Shown here: positions 14,579-19,564 of the stretch, piece after piece
Layout of the letters: each line of letters starts with the position of its first letter
Position numbering within the stretch: position 1 is the first letter of the stretch
Assembly (NCBI GenBank): GCA_038327385.1
Contig: JBBQKY010000013.1
Span: forward strand, 1 to 26,537
DNA from: JAWWPG01 sp038327385
GTDB lineage: Bacteria; Actinomycetota; Actinomycetes; Propionibacteriales; Nocardioidaceae
Direction of reading: 5' to 3'
Length of the DNA: 26,537 nucleotides
Notes under the pieces: model-generated
Databases searched by the model: none
The model's input: only the letters and a program-made list of their open reading frames with translations
Told to the model about the DNA's origin: nothing
Program-made: the position numbers and the translations under genes

Positions 14579-14654
14579 CGGATGGTCGGACGGCAACTCT
14601 CGGATGGTTGGACGGTAACTCTCGGATGGTTGGACGGTAACTCTCGGATGGTGG
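14579..14654. repeat. Tandem 22-bp direct repeats between convergent genes
   Basis: Three copies of a 22-bp unit (CGGATGGTTGGACGGTAACTCT type) at 14579-14600, 14601-14622 and 14623-14644, plus a 10-bp partial copy at 14645-14654. Copy one differs at two positions; copies two and three are identical. The array fills the gap between the ABC1 kinase stop and the stop of the convergent zinc-ribbon gene. Confidence 0.95.
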
Positions 14655-14879
14655 TTACCACCAGGGGGAGTCGAGCTTGGCCTCGATGCTCCGGAGGTGC
14701 TCGCGAGCGCAGGCGGGGCAGGTGACGTTGCGCTCCCCGTTCTCCACTGACGTCACCCAGGTCATCGGCAGGGCAGCACTCTCGCCGGCGTCGCCGCTCT
14801 CGGCTCCCGCCTCAGCTGCGTCGGCTGCGTCACCGGCGTCACCCGGCGGGCGGCTACCGCACAGGTTGCAGGTCGTCAT
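14655..14879 (-). CDS. Small zinc-ribbon-like protein, unknown function
   Basis: A 74-residue protein with CNLC (4-7) near the start and CPAC (54-57) in the second half, a spaced tetracysteine zinc ribbon. Between them is an Ala/Gly/Asp/Glu linker. The conserved-looking part LPMTWVTSVENGERNVTCPA leads to an end in KLDSPWW. I recall similar short proteins in actinobacteria with the same C-terminus, but no function. The ATG at 14879 has no ribosome-binding site but has TACTGT exactly six bases upstream, so it is probably leaderless and transcribed separately from whiB7. The stop directly abuts the 22-bp repeat array. Confidence 0.8.
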   Translation of the reverse strand: MTTCNLCGSRPPGDAGDAADAAEAGAESGDAGESAALPMTWVTSVENGERNVTCPACAREHLRSIEAKLDSPWW

Positions 14880-14885
14880 CTTGCG

Positions 14886-14891
14886 ACAGTA
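14886..14891 (-). promoter_or_regulatory. -10 box of leaderless zinc-ribbon gene
   Basis: TACTGT on the reverse strand, then CGCAAG and the ATG at 14879. It overlaps the promoter-proximal arm of the 13-bp inverted repeat at 14889-14931. Confidence 0.65.
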
Positions 14892-14931
14892 GTGCCCGGA
14901 GGCTCTGTGGTGAGGAGACTCCGGGCACTAC
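14889..14931 (-). terminator. 13-bp perfect inverted repeat, probable terminator
   Basis: GTAGTGCCCGGAG (14889-14901) and its exact complement CTCCGGGCACTAC (14919-14931) flank a 17-nt loop. It lies 25 nt after the stop of the small basic protein gene in the whiB7 direction, so it probably ends the whiB7 transcript. One arm overlaps the -10 region of the next gene. Confidence 0.65.
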
Positions 14932-14956
14932 CTGGGTTGGTTGCTGTGCGTCGCCG

Positions 14957-15208
14957 TCACAGCGCGCGGGCGAGAAGCAGGCGGGCCTGCTGGGTGGCGC
15001 GCTCGGTCCGGCGGGCAAGCTTGCGGGAACGGGTCAGCTGGTAGCTGCGTCGCAGCTCGCGCGCCTGCTTCAGGCGCGCGTCCATATGGGCGCGGGCCAG
15101 CTCTTCTTGCATGAGATTCACGTTGAGGCTCCTGTTCGCGATCGTGTCTGTGGTGGTGCTGGTCTTTGTCAAGGTGCTGGTCTTTGTCAAGATGCTGGTC
15201 TTTGTCAC
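14957..15208 (-). CDS. Small basic helical protein downstream of whiB7, unknown function
   Basis: Two starts are possible, both GTG with good ribosome-binding sites seven bases upstream. At 15208 (AAGGAG) the product is 83 residues and begins with repeats of the TKTSTL type. At 15121 (AGGAG) it is 54 residues: VNLMQEELARAHMDARLKQA and onward, a strongly basic, probably all-helical chain rich in Arg, Leu and Ala. The 54-residue part is the conserved-looking core, and the N-terminal extension is encoded by an 18-bp tandem repeat. The gene starts 56 nt after the whiB7 stop with no terminator between them, so it is probably co-transcribed with whiB7. Nucleic-acid or ribosome binding is conceivable from its charge but not shown. 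Confidence 0.65.
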   Translation of the reverse strand: MTKTSILTKTSTLTKTSTTTDTIANRSLNVNLMQEELARAHMDARLKQARELRRSYQLTRSRKLARRTERATQQARLLLARAL

Positions 15209-15215
15209 GGTGCTG
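15155..15215. repeat. Tandem 18-bp direct repeats
   Basis: Units of the type GGTGCTGGTCTTTGTCAA at 15155-15172, 15173-15190 and 15191-15208, plus a 7-bp partial copy. On the minus strand they encode a repeated six-residue (TKTSTL) motif at the start of the small basic protein. The unit length is a multiple of three, so copy changes keep the frame. Confidence 0.93.
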
Positions 15216-15264
15216 CTCCTTACTTGGCTTTCTCTGTCAGTCGGTCGGAAGGTCGGCGGTGCTG

Positions 15265-15552
15265 TCAGGCTGCTGCCTCACACTTGCGTGGCCTTCCTCT
15301 CGGCCGTTTGCGGGCGACGACTGCTCCGGAAACGAGCAGCTGACCACCCCACACCCCCCATGGCTCGCGGCGTTCGAGGGCTCCGGCGAGGCATTCTGCC
15401 TGGACCGGACAGTTCTGGCACAAGGCCTTGGCCATCTCGACGTCGGCAGGCGACTCCGCGAAGAACAGCTCCGGGTCGTAGGACCTGCACGGCAGGCTCT
15501 GTGCACCCGGCAGGTCATGCGCCACCAACGCGTCGAGGACGCTGAGTGTCAT
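15265..15552 (-). CDS. whiB7: WhiB7-type iron-sulfur transcriptional regulator
   Basis: A 95-residue Wbl protein. Cys22, Cys45, Cys48 and Cys54 (C-x22-C-x2-C-x5-C) ligate a [4Fe-4S] cluster. GVWGG (66-70) is the Wbl turn, and KRPRGRPRK (82-90) is an AT-hook, the feature that separates WhiB7 from other Wbl proteins. WhiB7 binds the principal sigma factor's region 4 and AT-rich DNA just upstream of -35 boxes, and activates intrinsic antibiotic-resistance genes including its own. The ATG at 15552 follows a near-perfect AGGAGGTGA site. An ~380-nt leader with an upstream ORF and a terminator precedes it. Position between uvrD2 and the ABC1-kinase region matches mycobacterial Rv3197A. Confidence 0.95.
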   Translation of the reverse strand: MTLSVLDALVAHDLPGAQSLPCRSYDPELFFAESPADVEMAKALCQNCPVQAECLAGALERREPWGVWGGQLLVSGAVVARKRPRGRPRKCEAAA

Positions 15553-15593
15553 GATCTTTCACCTCCTCCCGTTTCGTTGAGTGCCGATAAACG

Positions 15594-15628
15594 AAAAAGC
15601 CGCGGATCCCGGTGGGGGTCCGCGGCTT
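15594..15628 (-). terminator. Intrinsic terminator (attenuator) in the whiB7 leader
   Basis: The RNA from the reverse strand has arm AAGCCGCGGACCC, loop CCACC, and arm GGGATCCGCGGCTT, giving ten pairs, one bulged A and three more pairs. It runs into a five-T tract. It lies between the upstream ORF stop (15651) and the whiB7 ribosome-binding site (about 15564), so it would stop transcription before whiB7 unless prevented from folding. Confidence 0.92.
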
Positions 15629-15671
15629 GGAGGAGCCGGTCATGTCTGTCCTAGACCGGTGGACTCCAAGC
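15625..15671 (-). promoter_or_regulatory. Predicted antiterminator hairpin of the whiB7 leader
   Basis: GCTTGGAG (15671-15664) pairs perfectly with CTCCAAGC (15632-15625), and inside it CCGGTC (15659-15654) pairs with GACCGG (15641-15636). The outer stem takes the first four bases of the terminator's 5' arm. The 5' side lies in the last codons of the upstream ORF, and its stop codon is in the loop, so a ribosome finishing the ORF would block this fold. Pairing is seen; the regulatory role is inferred. Confidence 0.6.
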
Positions 15672-15857
15672 ACGAACGCCCTCATTGGCACCCGAGAAAG
15701 GTGCCCGCGTGTCCACGCCGAGGCCGAAGCCGAACGGGACAGCGCCTGCGACGCCGTGGGTCTCGATGGACGCTTCCGAGACCCACTTCTGACCGAGGAC
15801 AGGCATGCGGAAGCGCGCCGTCGTAGACGTCGCGTCGATGGCGGTGATCAGGTACAT
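15651..15857 (-). CDS. whiB7 leader upstream ORF (regulatory peptide)
   Basis: A 68-codon ORF in the whiB7 5' leader, beginning MYLITAIDATSTTARFRMPV and ending GVRAWSPPV. The ATG at 15857 has a GGGAGGA site seven bases upstream, and third codon positions are GC-rich, so it is translated like a normal gene. It has no recognisable domain. In mycobacteria and streptomycetes whiB7/wblC is preceded by an upstream ORF whose translation state controls termination in the leader: slowed ribosomes under ribosome-targeting antibiotics allow readthrough. Position, ribosome-binding site and the overlapping terminator/antiterminator folds fit that role here. A short hairpin (GGCACC/GGTGCC, 15687-15705) lies within it. 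A stable function for the peptide itself is not excluded. Confidence 0.8.
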   Translation of the reverse strand: MYLITAIDATSTTARFRMPVLGQKWVSEASIETHGVAGAVPFGFGLGVDTRAPFSGANEGVRAWSPPV

Positions 15858-15903
15858 GTGCTGTCCTCCCTTCGTCGGTGGCCCCCGGCCTCATGCCGGG
15901 CTC

Positions 15904-15944
15904 TGTCGGTGGTCGCGAGAAGAATCCCCTCGCGACCACCGACA
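15904..15944. repeat. 16-bp perfect inverted repeat at the whiB7 promoter
   Basis: TGTCGGTGGTCGCGAG (15904-15919) and its exact complement (15929-15944) flank a 9-nt spacer. One arm overlaps the predicted -10 box and start point of whiB7 transcription. A further copy of the 8-mer GTCGGTGG occurs at 15874-15881, so the complementary arm has two possible partners. Confidence 0.9.
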
Positions 15945-15971
15945 GTACGCCTCTCCTCGAAGACCGTGCAA
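15942..15971 (-). promoter_or_regulatory. Predicted whiB7 promoter
   Basis: On the reverse strand, -35 TTGCAC (15971-15966), an 18-bp spacer and -10 TACTGT (15947-15942). An AT-rich block GTAATTCGT lies directly upstream of the -35 box, which is where WhiB7's AT-hook binds at its autoregulated promoter. Start expected near 15935, giving a leader of about 380 nt. Confidence 0.62.
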
Positions 15972-16007
15972 ACGAATTACCGGTGTCTTTTCGGAAACGT
16001 TATGCGG

Positions 16008-18125
16008 CTAAGGCAGGAGGCTGGCAGCCTGCACCGAGTCGGCAGCGCACAGACCTAGCACGTCGTCGCCGTACTTCTCGACCTTGGCCACGCCGATCCC
16101 AGGCACGGCGACCAGACCTGGCACATCGACCGGACGCATCTCCGCCAGAGCGGTCAGGGTGGCGTCGGTGAACACGCAGTAGGCGGGGACCTTCTCGGCG
16201 GCTGCCCGCTCCTTGCGCCAGCGCCGCAGCGCGTCGTAGACGGCCTCGTCGTAGCTGCTGGGACAGTCGACGCACCTGCCGAGTTTGCGCTCGCGGGCGT
16301 CGGTCAACGGCCGGGAGCAGACCCGACAGCTCGCGACGGTCGTGGTACGGCGTCCGCGGCGCCCTCCTGGCGCGGCCGCCGCCGGTCGCTGGCCGGGGCT
16401 CACCAGGGAGTCGAGAAAACGGCTCGGTCCGCGCTGCCCTCGCCCGCCCGGGCTGCGCGCCGCCGCCCAGGAGACGTGCAGGTTGTCGCGGGCCCGCGTC
16501 ATGCCGACGTAAAGCAGCCGACGCTCCTCCTCGACCTGCTCAGCGGTCTCGGCGTAGACGATCGGCATGCTTCCCTCCTGCATGCCGGCCAGGTAGACCG
16601 TCGCCCACTCGAGCCCCTTGGCTGCATGCAGGGTCGTCAACGTGACGCCGTCGGCGACGGGAGCGTGCTGCGCCTCCGCTCGGCGCTGGAGCTCGGCGAC
16701 GAAGTCGGCGAGCGTGCGCTCGGCGTTCGCTGCGACGTGGTCAGCGGCCATCGCCACGATCGCCTGCATCGACTCCCACCTGTCGCGGACGTTGCCCCGG
16801 GCCTTCGGCGGCTCCCGGGTCCATCCCATGGCCGTGAGCACATCGGTGACGTCGGTGACCAGATCCCCCGTCGTGGACCCCTCCGTCCGGGCCGCTCCCC
16901 GAAGCAGCGCCACTGCTTGGCGCACCTCCGCACGGCTGAAGAACCTGTCGCCACCTCTGACGACGTACGGGACGGTGCGCTCGGCAAGGGCCTCCTCGAA
17001 GCTCTCCGACTGCGCGTTGATCCGGAAGAGAACGGCGATGTCGCGCGGGTCCGCTCCGGCGGCGACGGCGGCGGCGATGTCGGCGGCCACCGCACTCGCC
17101 TCGGCGACCTCGTCGGGCATCGGGCGCAATGTCACCTGCCCACCTGAAGGCCGAGTGGCCTGCAGCCGCACTGCCGCCGGGCGGTTGCCGGCGCCGGGCC
17201 GGTCTGGCTCCTCGTCGGTGGCCATGACGGCGTTGGCGGACTCGACGACCTGGGGCGTGGAGCGGTAGTTGCGCCGCAAGGTCACCGACGTCGTCTGCGG
17301 ATAGCGCCGCGGGAAGTCGAGCAGGTAGTCGGCGGAGGCGCCGGCAAACGAGTAGATCGTCTGCGCGGGGTCGCCGACGACGCACACCTGGTCGCGGCCC
17401 CCGGTCCACAGGTCGAGCAGCCGGCTCTGCAGCGGGCTCACGTCCTGGTACTCATCGACGACGAACCAGCTGTACTGGCGGCGCACGGCCGTCGCCACCC
17501 GCTCGTCCTCATCGATCAGCGCCGCCGCGCAGAGCAGCACATCCTCCATGTCGATCCGGTTGCGGTCGCGGCGGACGTCCTCGTAGCTCGCGAAGACCTT
17601 GCCGATCATCGCTGCGTCGTACGACGCGAGCAACCGGTGTGAGCGGGGCGCGAGCCGGGGGTAGTCGTCGGGCCGGACGTTCGACACCTTGGCCCACTCG
17701 ATCTCACCCGCCAGATCGCGCAGGTCGGCCTGGCTGGCCTTGAGCCGCAGCCGCCCGACCGCTTCGGCGAGGAGCGGCACCTTCGACGCGGCGATGTCCG
17801 GGAGCGGAGGACCGTAGACCTGGGGCCAGAAGTACCGAGCCTGCCTCAGTGCGGCGGAGTGGAAGGTGCGCGCCTGGACGCCGGCGGCCCCTAGGCCCGC
17901 AAGCCTGTTGCGCATCTCGCCGGCGGCTCGGGTGGTGAAGGTGACGGCCAGGACCTGGGTGGGCTCGACGGCCCTGGTCGCGATGGCATAGGCGAGCCGA
18001 TGGGTTATCGCCCGGGTCTTGCCGGTGCCGGCGCCGGCCAGCACCCGGACCGGCCCGTCGAGGGCCGTCGCGACCTCCCGCTGCTCCGGGTCGAGACCCT
18101 CGAGGAGCTGTTCGGCCGCTGGCAC
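16008..18125 (-). CDS. uvrD2: ATP-dependent DNA helicase UvrD2 (SF1A) with tetracysteine and HRDC domains
   Basis: A 705-residue superfamily 1A helicase: Walker A AGAGTGKT (30-37), motif Ia VTFTTRAAGEM, motif II VDEYQDVSPLQ, motif III GDPAQTIYSFAGA, motif IV LRRNYRST, and motifs V/VI TLHAAKGLEW and YVGMTRARD. The distinctive UvrD2 features follow: a tetracysteine metal site (Cys600, 603, 618, 621) and a C-terminal HRDC domain (about 625-690) ending in a helix-hairpin-like PGLVAVPGIGVAKVEKYG. UvrD2 unwinds 3'-tailed duplexes in DNA repair and is essential in mycobacteria. The GTG at 18125 has AGGAGG four bases upstream, and domain homology starts right after it. It is divergent from mycoredoxin. 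Confidence 0.93.
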   Translation of the reverse strand: MPAAEQLLEGLDPEQREVATALDGPVRVLAGAGTGKTRAITHRLAYAIATRAVEPTQVLAVTFTTRAAGEMRNRLAGLGAAGVQARTFHSAALRQARYFWPQVYGPPLPDIAASKVPLLAEAVGRLRLKASQADLRDLAGEIEWAKVSNVRPDDYPRLAPRSHRLLASYDAAMIGKVFASYEDVRRDRNRIDMEDVLLCAAALIDEDERVATAVRRQYSWFVVDEYQDVSPLQSRLLDLWTGGRDQVCVVGDPAQTIYSFAGASADYLLDFPRRYPQTTSVTLRRNYRSTPQVVESANAVMATDEEPDRPGAGNRPAAVRLQATRPSGGQVTLRPMPDEVAEASAVAADIAAAVAAGADPRDIAVLFRINAQSESFEEALAERTVPYVVRGGDRFFSRAEVRQAVALLRGAARTEGSTTGDLVTDVTDVLTAMGWTREPPKARGNVRDRWESMQAIVAMAADHVAANAERTLADFVAELQRRAEAQHAPVADGVTLTTLHAAKGLEWATVYLAGMQEGSMPIVYAETAEQVEEERRLLYVGMTRARDNLHVSWAAARSPGGRGQRGPSRFLDSLVSPGQRPAAAAPGGRRGRRTTTVASCRVCSRPLTDARERKLGRCVDCPSSYDEAVYDALRRWRKERAAAEKVPAYCVFTDATLTALAEMRPVDVPGLVAVPGIGVAKVEKYGDDVLGLCAADSVQAASLLP

Positions 18126-18169
18126 GTATCCTCCTGGTCGACGCGTCTGTGAACCGAGACGGGAGTGCG

Positions 18170-18195
18170 GGAAGGCATCGCGCTCATCGGTGGTT
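18170..18195 (+). promoter_or_regulatory. SigR/SigH-like promoter of mycoredoxin
   Basis: GGAAG (18170-18174), exactly 18 bp, then GTT (18193-18195). This fits the GGAAT-N18-GTT consensus of the thiol-stress sigma factors SigR/SigH with one change. Expected start is ~20 nt before the ribosome-binding site. Confidence 0.6.
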
Positions 18196-18236
18196 GAACC
18201 AGCGGTAAGCCTAAACGCTCGAAAGGACAGTCCTCG

Positions 18237-18503
18237 ATGCCAGCGCAGCTCATCCTCTACTCGACGCCGTGGTGTGGATACTGCCACCGCCTCAAGAACC
18301 AGCTCAGCCGCGAGGGCGTTGAGTTCGACGAGGTAGACATCGAGCAGCACCCCGACGCCGCCGAAATCGTGGCGGAGGTCAACAACGGGAACCAGACGGT
18401 TCCCACGCTGGTGTTCGGCGACGGAAGCGCCCTGACGAACCCCAGCGTCGCCCAGGTCAAGAACAAGCTGGCTGAGGTCGCCTCAGCCGCGGCATCTCGC
18501 TGA
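18237..18503 (+). CDS. mrx1: Mycoredoxin 1 (glutaredoxin-like, CGYC)
   Basis: An 88-residue thioredoxin-fold protein with active site CGYC (13-16), the cis-Pro segment TVPTLVF (54-60) and the C-terminal helix. CxYC glutaredoxin-like proteins in actinobacteria are mycoredoxins: cytoplasmic oxidoreductases that remove mycothiol from S-mycothiolated proteins, using mycothiol and mycothione reductase. The ATG at 18237 is preceded by AAAGGA nine bases upstream. Its divergent placement from uvrD2 matches Rv3198A in M. tuberculosis. The upstream region carries a SigR/SigH-like promoter, consistent with thiol-stress induction. Confidence 0.93.
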   Translation: MPAQLILYSTPWCGYCHRLKNQLSREGVEFDEVDIEQHPDAAEIVAEVNNGNQTVPTLVFGDGSALTNPSVAQVKNKLAEVASAAASR

Positions 18504-18554
18504 CGTCGGCTCAACCGGGATCAGTCGCGTTCGGCCGCCCGGACGTCGAGTGGG

Positions 18555-19502
18555 TCAGGCGGGCGGCTGTGGGCCGGTGGGCAGCTCAGCACCGTACCAG
18601 CTCTGCACCAGCGCGCCGGAGATTGAGATCGTCGACGGGATGATGAGCTGGCCCGCGTCAATCTCGCGGCGCAGCTCATCGCGGGTGAACCAACGGGCCT
18701 TGGTGATCTCCACACCGTCCACCGCGATGGCGGTGCGGGATGCATGGGCTCGGAAGCCGAGCATCAGCGACGACGGGAACGGCCACGGCTGGCTCCCCAA
18801 GTAGTGGACCTCGTCGACGACCACGCCGGTCTCCTCCCCCACCTCGCGGACTACCGCGTCTTCGAGCGTCTCGCCAGGCTCGACGAAGCCGGCAAGGGTC
18901 GAGTACCACGTGGCGTCGCGCGCGGCGTTGTGGCCGAGCAGGCACCGGTCGTCGTCATCGACGACCAGCATGATCACCGCTGGGTCCGTCCGGGGGAAGT
19001 GCTGGGCGCCGCAGACCGGGCACCGGCGTGACTCCCCCGCCATGGCGACCGCTGTCTCGTTGCCGCAGACCGCGCAGCGCCGGTGCCGGTCGTGCCACTG
19101 CGCGAGCGCGACGGCATGCACGGCCAGTGACGTATCCACGTCTCCGAGAGCGGTGGCGATCGACCGGAGCGATCTGTACGCCGACCGCTCCGCCTTGCCT
19201 GGGTCCAGTGGTGGCCCCTGGACGGCTGACCTGGACCCGGCATCCTCGATGACGAGGAAGTAGACGACACCTTCGGCGGCGCCGAGCAGCATACGCTGTC
19301 CCGCTGGCGCTTCGGCGGGGAAGACTGTCGCGAGGCGCCGACCGTCGTCAGCAGTCGCGAGCTCCATGTCCCGGATGACGACGACACGGGTGCGCTCGTC
19401 GGCCCACGCCGACGCCAGGAACTCGGAGTCTCCGCGCCGCTCGCTCAGCCGGTCGTGCGCCGCGTGCTGGAACGCGAAATCGGGCAGCCGGTCGCTCGTC
19501 AC
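18555..19502 (-). CDS. nudC: NAD+ diphosphatase / RNA-decapping Nudix hydrolase NudC
   Basis: A 315-residue protein with the NudC layout. It has an N-terminal domain, a zinc ribbon (CAVC 143-146, CPVC 161-164), the Nudix box GFVEPGETLEDAVVREVG followed by EETGV (205-227), and the NADH-pyrophosphatase-specific motif SQPWPFPSS (237-245). The enzyme cleaves NAD(H) to NMN(H) and AMP and removes NAD caps from RNA. The GTG at 19502 has no Shine-Dalgarno but has TAGGGT exactly six bases upstream, suggesting a leaderless transcript. It is convergent with mycoredoxin, with 51 nt between the stops. Confidence 0.94.
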   Translation of the reverse strand: MTSDRLPDFAFQHAAHDRLSERRGDSEFLASAWADERTRVVVIRDMELATADDGRRLATVFPAEAPAGQRMLLGAAEGVVYFLVIEDAGSRSAVQGPPLDPGKAERSAYRSLRSIATALGDVDTSLAVHAVALAQWHDRHRRCAVCGNETAVAMAGESRRCPVCGAQHFPRTDPAVIMLVVDDDDRCLLGHNAARDATWYSTLAGFVEPGETLEDAVVREVGEETGVVVDEVHYLGSQPWPFPSSLMLGFRAHASRTAIAVDGVEITKARWFTRDELRREIDAGQLIIPSTISISGALVQSWYGAELPTGPQPPA

Positions 19503-19508
19503 CCTGGG

Positions 19509-19514
19509 ACCCTA
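19509..19514 (-). promoter_or_regulatory. -10 box of leaderless nudC transcript
   Basis: TAGGGT on the reverse strand, then CCCAGG and the GTG at 19502. ATGACGG about 18 bp further upstream is a plausible -35. It sits in the 62-nt gap between the adnB stop and nudC. Confidence 0.65.
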
Positions 19515-19564
19515 CGTGGCCCGCGGCGCTCCCCGTCATGTGCTCGAGCCGGCGGCTGCCTCGC

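Noticed and set aside
14579..14654. Short CRISPR-like array
   Set aside because: The 22-bp units are directly adjacent with no spacers and no cas genes are nearby, so it is a simple tandem repeat.
13294..14661. 455-codon minus-strand frame opposite the ABC1 kinase
   Set aside because: The ABC1 signature motifs on the plus strand are complete. The antisense frame has no domain and its start lies in the 22-bp repeats.
15155..15215. CRISPR-like or phage attachment repeats
   Set aside because: The 18-bp units are contiguous and in frame with a coding region, with no spacers and no integrase nearby.
15111..15545. 144-codon plus-strand frame with a hydrophobic start across the 18-bp repeats and whiB7
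   Set aside because: The hydrophobic VLVFVKVLVFVK run is just the complement of the repeat array, and the rest is antisense to whiB7.
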